Shown here piece after piece: positions 1 to 10,071 of a stretch of 64,000 nucleotides of DNA. The DNA is taken from contig CAVVYA010000002.1 in NCBI GenBank assembly GCA_963752345.1, positions 1-64,000 on the forward strand, in the 5' to 3' direction. This DNA is from CAVVYA01 sp963752345. Lineage in GTDB: Bacteria; Pseudomonadota; Alphaproteobacteria; SMXQ01. Each line of letters opens with the position of its first letter. Within the stretch, counting starts at the first letter, position 1. The position numbers were made by a program, and so were the translations under genes. Below the pieces are notes generated by a model. It was not told the origin of the DNA, ran no database searches, and saw only the letters and a list, made by a program, of their open reading frames with translations.

Positions 1-327
1 AGGCTTTCACGTGGTGCCGGTCATCCGTCACCAGTCCGGGCCACCGTTTGCGCGGACGTTCGTTCAAGCGCTCAATTACGGCACCGCGACAATCAAGGCG
101 GAGGCGATCGCGGCCAATCGGACGCCTGACGTTCGATCGTCGATCTGCGAACGGAGAAGGCGTTCCGCATTAGCGCCCTACGGATCATCGGATTTTTCGA
201 CGTCTATAACATGTTCAATACCAATGCGGAGCAGACGCTGACCACCACGTCGGGGAGCTTCTGGCTGCGCCCCACGGCGATCACCGGGCCACGTGTCCTG
301 CGCCTCGGCGCGCGAGTGGATTGGTAG
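1..327 (+). CDS. TonB-dependent receptor, C-terminal fragment
   Basis: Only the last ~105 codons of an outer-membrane beta-barrel receptor are present; the gene runs off the left edge. The final part reads through FDVYNMFNTNAEQ and RVLRLGARVDW and stops at 325-327. That is the usual end of Oar/carboxypeptidase-regulatory-type TonB-dependent receptors: an F/YDVYNxFN strand, then a last strand ending in an aromatic residue. The reading frame changes once between about 131 and 139, so the fragment is broken by an apparent one-base indel. The receptor subtype is typical of Acidobacteriota and related groups rather than of the alphaproteobacterial genes further right, which is one reason to think 1-2970 is foreign to the rest of the window. 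Substrate unknown. Confidence 0.6.
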
Positions 328-329
328 CC

Positions 330-2143
330 ATGACTGGATCACCGTCATCTGGTCAACGGTCGCGTCGGCGTGCCTCACGCTGGCGGTGATCTACTTTTTC
401 GTCTGGTACCGGACCGCGCCGCGCGGGCCCACCTGCTGTTTTCGGTGACGGCCGCCTCGACCGCCGGTTTCGCCTTTTTTGAATTGTGGCTGATGCGAGT
501 GAACACGCCCGCAGAGCTCGTCCAGGCCATGAAATGGGCGCAGGTGCCGCTCTGTTTCTGCCTCGTGTCGTTGACCTGGTTCGTGTATTCGTATCTGGGC
601 GCCGGGCGGCGATGGCTGGCGGGGACGATCACCGCCATGCGGCTGGTCCACCTCTCGGTCACTCTGCTGGTGGGGCAGAACTCGACTCCTCGAGGTGCCT
701 GACCTCCGGCAGATCAGGCTCCTCGGCGAAACGGTGACGATCCTCTCCGGCGGGACGAGCGATCCGGAGATGATTTTCGGCCAGTCTTCCGTGTTGTTGA
801 TCCTCGTCTTCGTCGCAGACGCCGGCATCGCCGCTTGGCGCCGGGGCGACCGCCGGCGGGCGGCGACGATCGCGGGGAGCGCCGAGTTCTTCGTGTTGGC
901 CGGACTCGGGACGGCGTCGCTGGTGGTGTGGTGGCATGTCGAGGCGCCGATTGTGATCAGCCCGCTGTACTTGGGCCTGGTAGCAGTGATGGGCTACCAG
1001 TTGAGCCGCGATGTGTTGCGCTCATCGCAACTGGTCCGGGAGCTTCAGGTGAGCGAGGCCGGATTGCGCGAGAGCGAGGCGCGCATGAGCCTGGCCGTCG
1101 ATGCCGCGGACTTCGGCATCCTGATCCAGGATCTGGTTCGACGCGACTTCTGGGCGAGCGAGAAATGGCGCGAGCTGTTTGGTTTGCCGTCCGAGACGCT
1201 GGACATCGAAACCATCCTGCTACAGGTGCATCTCGACGACCGCGAGGGTCTTCGCCAGGTCTATGCGAACGCGATCGCGGGCGCGGGCGGCGGTCGATAC
1301 CAGATCGAATACCGTTTGTCGCGGCCGGATCGATCAATCCGCTGGGTCTCGTCACAGGGGCGGGTCGAGTATGACGCGGCCGGCCAGCCGGTCCTGATCC
1401 GTGGCGCGTGCCGCGACGTCACCGCGCGCAAGCGCGCCGAGCTGGCCCTGCATACCTTGAGCGGGCGCCTCCTGTCGGCGCAGGAGGACGAGCGCCGCCG
1501 GATCGCGCGCGAGCTGCACGACAACTTGAGCCAGCAGATGGCGCTGCTCTCGATCGAAATCGAGCAGGTCGCGGCACAGGCGGGCCGGTCTCAACAACTG
1601 GCGCGCGCGATACAGGAGCTCGGTGAACGGACGGCCGAGATTTCGAGCGAGCTCCACAACATGTCTCATCGCCTGCACTCGTCGAAGCTGGAGGCCCTCG
1701 GTCTTGCCGCGGCCGTGCGCGGGCATTGCCGCGAAGTGCTGGCGCAGGGCGTTCGCGTGGAGTTCTGGGAGGTGGATGTGCCGGCGTCGCTGCCGCACGA
1801 CGTGAAACTGTGTCTGTTCCGCATCGTGCAGGAGGGCCTGAACAACGTCGTCAAGCATAGCGGCGCCGGTGAGGCGCAGGTGACGCTGAGCGCGGCGCGA
1901 GAGACGCTGCTCCTGCGAATTGCCGACGCCGGGCGCGGGTTCGACGAAGCGCAGGCGGACGACCGGGACGGATTGGGGCTGGCGAGCATGCGCGAGCGGC
2001 TGCGGCTGATCGGCGGCGAGCTGACCGTCACGTCTCGATTGGGCCAGGGCACGACCATCGAGGCACGCGCGCCGCTTGCCAGCGCGCGGCTCAGGCCGGC
2101 CGCTGCCGACGCGCCCGGCGTCGCGCAACTGAGGGTTCACTGA
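330..2143 (+). CDS. Membrane PAS-domain sensor histidine kinase (NarL-type), frameshifted
   Basis: Sensor kinase of the HisKA_3 class, which phosphorylates NarL/FixJ response regulators. The first ~260 codons are hydrophobic, with about six to seven membrane segments. A PAS/PAC region follows (ending at RGACRDVTARKRAE), then the phospho-acceptor helix with ARELHDNLSQ, and a HATPase_c domain with N-box EGLNNVVKHS and glycine boxes DAGRGF and DGLGLASMRERL. The gene is not in one frame: coding moves from frame 2 to frame 1 near 417-424 and back to frame 2 near 680-700. A further indel close to the ATG at 330 is needed to join the start to the first membrane segment. The truncated response regulator at 2843 is the natural partner. 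Confidence 0.75.
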
Positions 2144-2216
2144 ACCCTCGTCCTGTCTGAGGCGGCGAATCGTCACGACCACGACGCGCCGCGAGTGGCG
2201 GGGGCGCTGCGCCCGG

Positions 2217-2618
2217 CTACGACTCCGCGCGTGTGTCGGCGCTGCCGTTGCTGCGCAGGGTTGCCGACGGCGACTCGCCGAACACCGCTTTGTAGGTGCT
2301 GGCGAAGCGCCCCAGCTCGAAGAAGCCATAATCCGTGGCAATCGTGGTCACGGCGCCGCGCGTGCCGTTGGCGTCGCTCAGTGCACGGCGGACTTCGGCC
2401 AGCCGTGTGCGCACGGCCCAGCGCTTCGGGCTCATACCGCGCACGTCGTAGAAAGCGTTGCGCAGGCTGCGCTCGCTGACGCCGGCAACCCGACAGAGCT
2501 GTGCGATCGACACCGGTTCGTCGATCCGCTGGCTGAGAAACGCCTCGGCCCGTTCGACCACCTGCCGCCGCGACGTGATCGGCTGTGTGCTGTGACGGAG
2601 AGTTGTTGTTGAAGTCAT
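2217..2618 (-). CDS. Short AraC-family DNA-binding protein
   Basis: A 133-residue protein consisting almost only of an AraC/XylS double helix-turn-helix. The first HTH covers SIAQLCRVAGVSERSLRNAF (about residues 37-56). The second ends in DYGFFELGRFASTYKAVFG (about 95-113), with the FASTYKAVFG signature of the family. Typical AraC regulators carry an N-terminal ligand domain and reach 250-300 residues; here it is absent, and the upstream sequence looks non-coding. The gene lies between a sensor kinase and a response-regulator fragment, in opposite orientation to both. DNA-binding transcription factor is certain; its targets are not visible. Confidence 0.75.
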   Translation of the reverse strand: MTSTTTLRHSTQPITSRRQVVERAEAFLSQRIDEPVSIAQLCRVAGVSERSLRNAFYDVRGMSPKRWAVRTRLAEVRRALSDANGTRGAVTTIATDYGFFELGRFASTYKAVFGESPSATLRSNGSADTRAES

Positions 2619-2842
2619 GCCGGCAAACTTAGCCGGGTCAAGAGCCGCCGAAAACTGAGGGAAGTGGCAGAAGTGACATGTAAAAAATGACAGAGGGGGT
2701 GGTTTAACCCGGGCGTTTCATGCCGAATTTGCATAGCAAGCGATTTACGCGTCCCCTATTGTTGGCAACACGCGAAGGCCGGCTTCAGCACGAACAGCCG
2801 CCACACAATGTCAAATCGTTGCTTTAGACTCCTATTGACGAC

Positions 2843-2970
2843 ATGACTGGCCCCCGGGTCCTCATCGCGACGACCACAACATGCTGCTCGGCGCGTTCGA
2901 GAAGCTGTTGTCGTCGGAGTGTGAAATCGTCGGCACGGCGTCCGACGGCCGGACCCTGGTTGCCGAAGCG
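2843..2970 (+). CDS. Response regulator, N-terminal fragment cut at the 2970 junction
   Basis: Starts at ATG 2843 (MTGPRVLIA) and, after a one-base loss near 2866, continues in another frame as DDHNMLLGAFEKLLSSECEI and then VGTASDGRTLVAEA. That is the start of a NarL/FixJ-type receiver, including the paired acidic residues of the phosphorylation pocket. The coding similarity stops abruptly at about 2970, before the phospho-acceptor aspartate, and the sequence switches to the 3' part of an EamA transporter fragment on the other strand. A complete protein would be ~210 residues. It is probably the partner of the kinase at 330-2143. The truncation coincides exactly with the EamA truncation. Confidence 0.6.
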
Positions 2971-3395
2971 ACGATGGTCAGGACGCCGGTCAGGGATAGC
3001 GCAATTCCCGCTCCCTGCAGCGGTCGCACCGTGTCGCGGAAGATCACATAGGCGAAGATGACGATGCAGATCGGGATGGCCGACTGCAGCAGCACGGCAT
3101 TGAGCGCGGTGGTCGACTGCAGCCCGAGATAGACCAGCGTATTGAACGAGGCGACGCCGATCGCCGCCAGGGCGAAGATGATGCGCCAATGGCGCCGGAT
3201 CGCCGGCCAGTCGGCTTTGATATGGCGCCAGGCGAACGGCAGCACGAGCGCCATGGCGCCGAACCAGCGCCAGAACACCAGGCCCATGGGCGGCACGTCG
3301 AGATGCACCGCGCGCGCGACGATGAAATTGCCCGACCAGAACAGCGCGGTCAGGCTGAGCAGAACGTAGGGACGATCGAAAAAACGGCGCTGCAA
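2971..3395 (-). CDS. EamA/DMT-family permease, C-terminal half missing
   Basis: Encodes the first ~140 residues of a drug/metabolite transporter: one EamA domain with about four to five membrane helices, starting MQRRFFDRPYVLLSLTALFW and containing SGNFIVARAV, LVFWRWFGAMAL and GLQSTTALNAVLLQSAIP. Members normally have two EamA repeats and ~290-300 residues. Here the recognisable sequence ends after GVLTIVA at about 2971, and the remaining open frame (down to 2862) is the reverse complement of a response regulator, so those residues are not native. The inner-membrane transporter is likely real in the source genome but is truncated in this sequence by the junction. The substrate cannot be told. 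Confidence 0.75.
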
Positions 3396-3435
3396 GAGGA
3401 GTTCCCAGGCTGAGCCTGTCCCAAGCCGGACAGAC

Positions 3436-4134
3436 CTACGGCTTCAACTCTTCGGCGAGAAAGCGCAAGGTTTTGTCCCAGGCGTCGGCGGCCGGTCCGG
3501 GTCGGAAGCTTTCCCGATTGGCGAAATTCTGGAACGCGTGGCCGGTGCCGTCGTAGCGATGGAAAACATGGCGCACGGCGAGGCGGGTCAGTTCCGCGTC
3601 CAAGCGGTCGACATCGGCGGGCGACGGACCTTTGTCGTCATTGCCGAAGAAACCGGCGACCGGACAGTACAGATCCTTCAGCCGCTCGAACGGTGACGGC
3701 CCGGGGATGCCCCAGGGCTTGAACATATTGCCGCTGTAGTAGGCGACGGCGGCGCGACAGCGCGGATCGGTGGCGGCGCCGAGAAACGCCAACCGGCCAC
3801 CCAAGCAGTGCCCCATGATGGCGAAGCCTTCGGTCCGCGCATTCTCATGCGCCGCCACGTAATCGACCGTGGCGCCGATGTCGGCGATGATTTCGGGATC
3901 GCGCAGGCCGGCGAGCTTGTCGGGGGCATCGGGGGTACGATGATAGACATCGGGTACCGCGCAGAGGTAGCCGGCTTCCGCGAGGCGGGCGGCGCGCTCG
4001 CGCGGGAATTCGTCGATGCCGCCCTTATGGTGCATGAGAACGACAACAGGCCGCGGCCCGGCGAAGCCGGCGGGCCGCGCGACCAGGACGTTCATGGCGC
4101 GGCCCTCCACCTGGACCTCCACGAAATCACTCAT
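3436..4134 (-). CDS. Dienelactone hydrolase family protein
   Basis: A 232-residue alpha/beta hydrolase of the dienelactone hydrolase family. The nucleophile elbow is GHCLGG with Cys110 as nucleophile (the dienelactone hydrolases use Cys instead of Ser), and the triad is completed by an Asp in GNDDKG (~166) and His199 in DGTGHAF. The length matches the family (230-240). Enzymes of this fold hydrolyse dienelactones in chlorocatechol degradation, but many chromosomal members act on other esters or lactones and no catechol genes are nearby. It lies 40 bases downstream of the EamA start and ends a minus-strand group. The cytosolic hydrolase call is firm; the substrate is not. Confidence 0.85.
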   Translation of the reverse strand: MSDFVEVQVEGRAMNVLVARPAGFAGPRPVVVLMHHKGGIDEFPRERAARLAEAGYLCAVPDVYHRTPDAPDKLAGLRDPEIIADIGATVDYVAAHENARTEGFAIMGHCLGGRLAFLGAATDPRCRAAVAYYSGNMFKPWGIPGPSPFERLKDLYCPVAGFFGNDDKGPSPADVDRLDAELTRLAVRHVFHRYDGTGHAFQNFANRESFRPGPAADAWDKTLRFLAEELKP

Positions 4135-4164
4135 CGCGCGTTCTGCCGGAGCGCGTGAGCCAAT

Positions 4165-4866
4165 TCATGTCCGGCCGTTCGGCTTTTCCATCGGCGCGAG
4201 CCCGGCGTCGATCGCCATCAGCGCGGCCTGGGTACGGTTGCTGGCGCCGAGCACCTTGAGAATGGCGCCGACATGGACTTTGACGGTGCCTTCGGAAATT
4301 CCCAGCGCGTCGGCGATGTCCTTGTTGGACTTGCCTTGGCCGAGCAGCGCCAGGACGTCGTATTGCCGCTGGGTCAACGGCGCGAGCAGCGTCGGATCGA
4401 AGGTGCGCGCCGCCGGTGCCGTCGGATGGGCCGCGTCATCCTCGTCTTCCTGGGTCCCATTGGTGCCGTACATCAGCGTCGGCGGCAGGTAGATCTCGCC
4501 CAGCATGATGAGCTTGAGCGCGTTCAGCGTGACATTGATCGCAGCCGATTTCGGGATGAAGCCCGAGGCGCCGGCCTCCAGCGATTGTTCGGCATTGCGC
4601 CGGGATTCGAAGCCCGAGATCACCACGATGCGCGCGTTCGGCACCGCCCGCTTCATCGTCCTGATGCCTTCGAAGCCGTCCATGCCCGGCATGCGCAGAT
4701 CGAGCAGAATCAGATCGAAACTGTTGCTGTGGCCGCTCGCCAGTTGGTGGGCTTCGGACAGCGCGCCGGCTTCGACGATGGTCGTTTGCTCGTCGAGTTG
4801 ATCGACCAGATGCCGCAAGCCATCCCGAAACAGGGGATGGTCATCCGCAATCAGAACACGCAGCAT
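4165..4866 (-). CDS. LuxR/NarL-type response regulator
   Basis: A 233-residue two-domain regulator. The receiver (1-~125) has the acidic pair in LIADDHP, phospho-acceptor Asp56 in LLDLRMPG and the conserved Lys in GFIPKSA. The C-terminal LuxR helix-turn-helix (~165-225) reads LTQRQYDVLALLGQGKSNK then IADALGISEGTVKVHVG. No kinase gene is adjacent. It is divergent from the sugar dehydrogenase at 5140 across a 273-base spacer that carries a strong palindrome 20 bases from its start (4887-4907), suggesting autoregulation and possibly control of the dehydrogenase. The linker between domains is slightly longer than usual (acidic NGTQEDEDDA). Confidence 0.9.
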   Translation of the reverse strand: MLRVLIADDHPLFRDGLRHLVDQLDEQTTIVEAGALSEAHQLASGHSNSFDLILLDLRMPGMDGFEGIRTMKRAVPNARIVVISGFESRRNAEQSLEAGASGFIPKSAAINVTLNALKLIMLGEIYLPPTLMYGTNGTQEDEDDAAHPTAPAARTFDPTLLAPLTQRQYDVLALLGQGKSNKDIADALGISEGTVKVHVGAILKVLGASNRTQAALMAIDAGLAPMEKPNGRT

Positions 4867-4886
4867 GGTAGCCTCTCAGCCGCTCG

Positions 4887-4907
4887 GCTTTAGGATTACG
4901 CCTAAGC
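4887..4907. promoter_or_regulatory. Inverted repeat in the response-regulator / sugar-dehydrogenase intergenic region
   Basis: GCTTTAGG at 4887-4894 and CCTAAGC at 4901-4907 form a near-perfect dyad with a 6-base spacer (attacg). It lies 20 bases upstream of the LuxR-type regulator start at 4866, the size and position expected for a dimeric regulator's operator. Related GGCTAA motifs recur at about 5018-5043 on the way to the divergent dehydrogenase gene. Binding by the adjacent regulator is an inference. Confidence 0.45.
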
Positions 4908-5139
4908 ATTTCTTATTACGCACAATAGGGAAAGACCACAACCGCCCACAAGGAATATTGCACCCCCGTCAGCGCTGGGCCAATCGGTCCACTTTCATTC
5001 CACCGGCACGGCTAAGGCTAAGTGTTGCTTGGCTAAAGCCTGTAACTGCGGGAAAGTTCCTTGTCCTGGAATATTTCACCCGGGAACCGGTAAGTCAGCC
5101 ATGCGTCTCTTCACCAGACGATCCGCATAGGAGGGTATA

Positions 5140-6381
5140 TTGAAAGCGATGACACGATGGTCCGTCCGGTTGATAGCCGGTGCGGCGGCGGCTGGGCTGC
5201 TGCCACCCTTGGTCATGGCGCAGGACCAGCCTCCCGGCACGCGGATCGAAGTCAAGCCCGGCGATCTGCCGCCGCCCTATGCGACGCCGAGCGTGCGGAA
5301 CCGCGCCCAGCCGGTCGAGCGGCGCGACAATCGGATGCCGCGCGCGCCCGAGGGCTTCTCCGTCAATATTTTCGCCGATCGGCTCGAGCATGCCCGCTGG
5401 CTGACGGTAGCGCCGAACGGCGACGTGTTTCTCGCCGAGCCGCGCGCCGGCCATATCCGCATCCTGCGCGATGCGGACGGCGATGGCCGTGCCGAGATCA
5501 GCCAGGAATTCGCTCGTGGTTTCCGCCAGCCCCATGGAATGGCGGTGCGCGATGGCGCGCTCTATGTCGCCGACACCGATGCGGTGTGGCGCATTCCCTA
5601 CCAGGCCGGCGATCTCAGGGCGAATACCAAGGCGCAGCAGATCACCGCCAAAGGCGCGTTAGGCAGCAGCGGCGGGCACTGGACGCGCAATCTCGAGTTT
5701 GCGCCCGACGGCAGCAAATTCTACGTCGCGGTTGGATCCAGCTCCAACATCGACGAGGAAAAGGCGCCGCGCGCGACGGTCCAGGAATTCTCCGCGGACG
5801 GAAAAAATCAACGCACATTCGCGACCGGCCTGCGCAATCCGGTCGGCATTGCGTTTTATCCCGGCACCAATGATCTCTACACGGTCGTCAACGAGCGCGA
5901 CGGCATGGGCGACGAGTTGGTCCCCGACTACATGGTCCGCCTGCAGGACGGCGGCTTCTACGGCTGGCCCTATTCCTACATCGGCGGCAATCCGCAGCCG
6001 AAATTCGCCGAGAAACGGCCCGATCTGGTCAAGCAGGCGATCGTGCCGGACCTCTTGTTCCGCGCTCATACCGCGGCGCTCGGACTGGCATTCTATACCG
6101 CCGACCAGTTCCCGGCCGACTACAAGGGCGACGCCTTCGTCGCCCTGCACGGCTCGTGGAACGCCGCCCAGCCGCGCGGCTACCACGTCGTCCGCGTGCC
6201 GTTCAAGGACGGCAAGCCGGCCGGCCACTACGAGGTCTTCCTGTCGGGCTTCTGGATCGACGGGGTCCAACCGGCGCAGGTCATCGGCCGCCCGGTCGGC
6301 CTGGCGGTGGCGCGCGACGGCAGCCTACTGGTGGCGGACGACGCCGCCAACGTGGTCTGGCGCGTCAGCCATAACCGCTAG
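5140..6381 (+). CDS. PQQ-type soluble sugar dehydrogenase (sorbosone/glucose dehydrogenase family)
   Basis: A 413-residue exported protein with a signal peptide (hydrophobic RLIAGAAAAGLLPPL then VMAQ). A six-bladed beta-propeller of the GSDH/sorbosone dehydrogenase family follows. Typical blade sequences are visible: LTVAPNGDVFLAEPRAGHIR, FAPDGSKFYVAVGSSSNIDE and GLRNPVGIAFYPGTNDLY. Family enzymes oxidise aldoses or sorbosone in the periplasm with PQQ; the metal/cofactor residues cannot be verified by eye. The start is taken as TTG 5140 because a perfect AGGAGG lies at 5129-5134, five bases upstream; the ATG at 5149 would be 14 bases away. Followed directly by a palindromic repeat that probably ends transcription. 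Confidence 0.85.
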   Translation: MKAMTRWSVRLIAGAAAAGLLPPLVMAQDQPPGTRIEVKPGDLPPPYATPSVRNRAQPVERRDNRMPRAPEGFSVNIFADRLEHARWLTVAPNGDVFLAEPRAGHIRILRDADGDGRAEISQEFARGFRQPHGMAVRDGALYVADTDAVWRIPYQAGDLRANTKAQQITAKGALGSSGGHWTRNLEFAPDGSKFYVAVGSSSNIDEEKAPRATVQEFSADGKNQRTFATGLRNPVGIAFYPGTNDLYTVVNERDGMGDELVPDYMVRLQDGGFYGWPYSYIGGNPQPKFAEKRPDLVKQAIVPDLLFRAHTAALGLAFYTADQFPADYKGDAFVALHGSWNAAQPRGYHVVRVPFKDGKPAGHYEVFLSGFWIDGVQPAQVIGRPVGLAVARDGSLLVADDAANVVWRVSHNR

Positions 6382-6385
6382 CTTC

Positions 6386-6486
6386 GAGAGCATGATCCGC
6401 TTTTATCGGTCGGATCATGCTCTCGCGTCTCGATCGAATGGCGTTTTCCACGCCGAACCGGCTTCCACTTCGCCGCAAAACGCTTA
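6386..6486. repeat. Alphaproteobacterial intergenic palindrome (dispersed repeat type)
   Basis: A perfect 14-base inverted repeat, GAGAGCATGATCCG at 6386-6399 and its complement at 6411-6424, with an 11-base loop. It is followed by AACCGGCTTCCACTT (about 6457-6471). The combination of a GAGCATGATCC/GGATCATGCTC stem and an AACCGGCTTCCAC block is a familiar dispersed intergenic repeat of rhizobial and related alphaproteobacteria. It begins 5 bases after the sugar dehydrogenase stop and sits between two converging genes, where the hairpin could also act as a terminator. No coding sequence within it. Confidence 0.65.
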
Positions 6487-6543
6487 AGCCGAAATAAACC
6501 GCAGCCAGCCCGCGCCTTCATGGGCGTGCGTCGACCGCGCTGG

Positions 6544-7400
<857 letters not shown>

Positions 7401-7404
<4 letters not shown>

Positions 7405-7871
7405 TCCGTGAGTCCCCGCTTGTGCTCGCCGAGCTGCACGGTTGCCGGCTCGAAGTAGCGGCGCAGGATGGGAACCGCCATGTGCGGCTTGGCGTCGCCG
7501 CACATGAAGATGTCGATGGCCGCGTAGTCGCGCTCGGGCCAGGTGTGGATCGAGATATGCGATTCGGCCAGCACCGCCACGCCGGAGATGCCGCCGTTTT
7601 CGCTGAAGCAGTGCAGGTGCAGGTACAGCAGCGTGGCGCCGCATTCGCTGATGCATTCCTTGAGCGCGGTCTCGATCAGATCCGCGTCGTCAAGATGCTT
7701 GGCGCCCCACATGTCGACCAGGAGATGCGTGCCGGCGAACTTAAGACCATCCTTCAAAACGAAATGATCCTTCGACGCTTCGGGCATGGGGAAAAGGGTA
7801 TCCACCGGCTGAATTGCCGGCTCAAGCTCGACCACCACACCCGTCTTCCTGGCAGCAACTTTACGCGCCAT
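7401..7871 (-). CDS. speD: S-adenosylmethionine decarboxylase proenzyme
   Basis: A 156-residue bacterial (class 1B) AdoMet decarboxylase. The self-cleavage site is in LAESHISIHTWPERDYAAID, where the Glu-Ser bond is cut and the Ser becomes the pyruvoyl cofactor; LYLHLHCFSENGG with the catalytic Cys lies before it, and IDIFMCG after. The start at ATG 7871 follows a clear GGAGG seven bases upstream; an upstream in-frame extension to 8012 has no family similarity. The N-terminal ~40 residues (MARKVAARKTGVVVELEPAI) are longer than in Bacillus or Thermotoga enzymes. Supplies decarboxylated AdoMet to SpeE, with which it overlaps by 4 bases. Confidence 0.92.
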
Positions 7872-8042
7872 TCCACCGCCTCCGATAAGTGGTGAAACCA
7901 AAACAACAGCCGCGTTGTTTGAGGCATATGGCCCCCCCATGCAAGAAAAAAATGAGGAAATTTGTGACAGGGGCCAAACTGAGTTGGCGGAAGAGCTTTG
8001 ACGCAACACCATGGCGGTTGTTCGTGCCGGTCCGCGCGTCGT

Positions 8043-8130
8043 GCGTCAGCGCGCCACCAACTTGACGCGTCAGCGCGCCACCAATTTGACGCGTCAGCGC
8101 GCTACCGACTTGGACGCGTCGGCGCGCCGC
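8043..8130. repeat. 24-base tandem repeat, three full copies plus a partial
   Basis: Units at 8043-8066, 8067-8090 and 8091-8114 share GCGTCAGCGCGCCACCAA and a TTGAC-type end, with a degenerate fourth copy (cgcgtcggcgcgccgccgg) to about 8130. Copies 1 and 2 differ by one base. The array overlaps the last codons of the vanZ-like gene (its stop is 8102-8104) and extends into the 230-base gap upstream of speD. There are no spacers between units, so it is not a CRISPR. Confidence 0.85.
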
Positions 8131-8559
8131 CGGATTCGCGCGTCACGACACTGGCGATTTGGCGCGCTCGCGCGCCAAATGCGATGCCCGCGAGAGCGCC
8201 GAAGCTGTTGGCGGCGGCGTCCCACACGTCGCCGTAGCGCAGAGGTACAAATGCCTGGGCCACTTCAATCAAACAGCCGAGCGGGATCATGGCGAGGGCG
8301 GCCAGCAACGCCACCTTGCGACGCTCGAAGGCGAGATGCGGAAGGAGCGCCAGGCAGAGGTAGCCCGCCGCGTGCGCCATCTTGTCGAAGCCGTAGTCGC
8401 CCGGCGGCGCGGTCGCTGGCAGAAGTGACAGTGTCGTCACCGCGGCGACCGCAGCAACCCAGATCGTCATGCCCACGCGGCGCCAACGGGCGGTGAGCGT
8501 CGGCCAAGCCGCCGGCGCCTGACGGCCGGTCGGCGACGCCTGTTCGGAGACACCGTTCG

Positions 8560-8563
<4 letters not shown>
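8102..8563 (-). CDS. VanZ-like small membrane protein
   Basis: 153 residues with about four membrane segments: TIWVAAVAAVTTLSLLPA, HAAGYLCLALLPHLAF, ALLAALAMIPLGCLIEVAQ and a C-terminal AANSFGALAGIAFG. The DKMAHAAGYLCLALL and GCLIEVAQAF..R..GDVWDAAANS pattern is characteristic of VanZ-family proteins. Some family members are linked to low-level teicoplanin resistance, but most, including alphaproteobacterial ones, have no known role. GTG start at 8563 overlaps the FAD-oxidase stop (GTGA), so it is the second gene of that operon. The final codons run into a 24-base tandem repeat, so the C-terminal tail may vary between strains. Confidence 0.8.
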
Positions 8564-10047
<1,484 letters not shown>

Positions 10048-10071
10048 ACCTCCGAAATTTGCCCGCCAGCT

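Noticed and set aside
2862..2970. C-terminal extension of the EamA protein (open frame continues to 2862)
   Set aside because: The residues encoded here are the reverse complement of a response-regulator gene, so they are an artefact of the junction.
8043..8130. Possible CRISPR array
   Set aside because: Repeats are directly adjacent with no spacers, and no cas genes are present.
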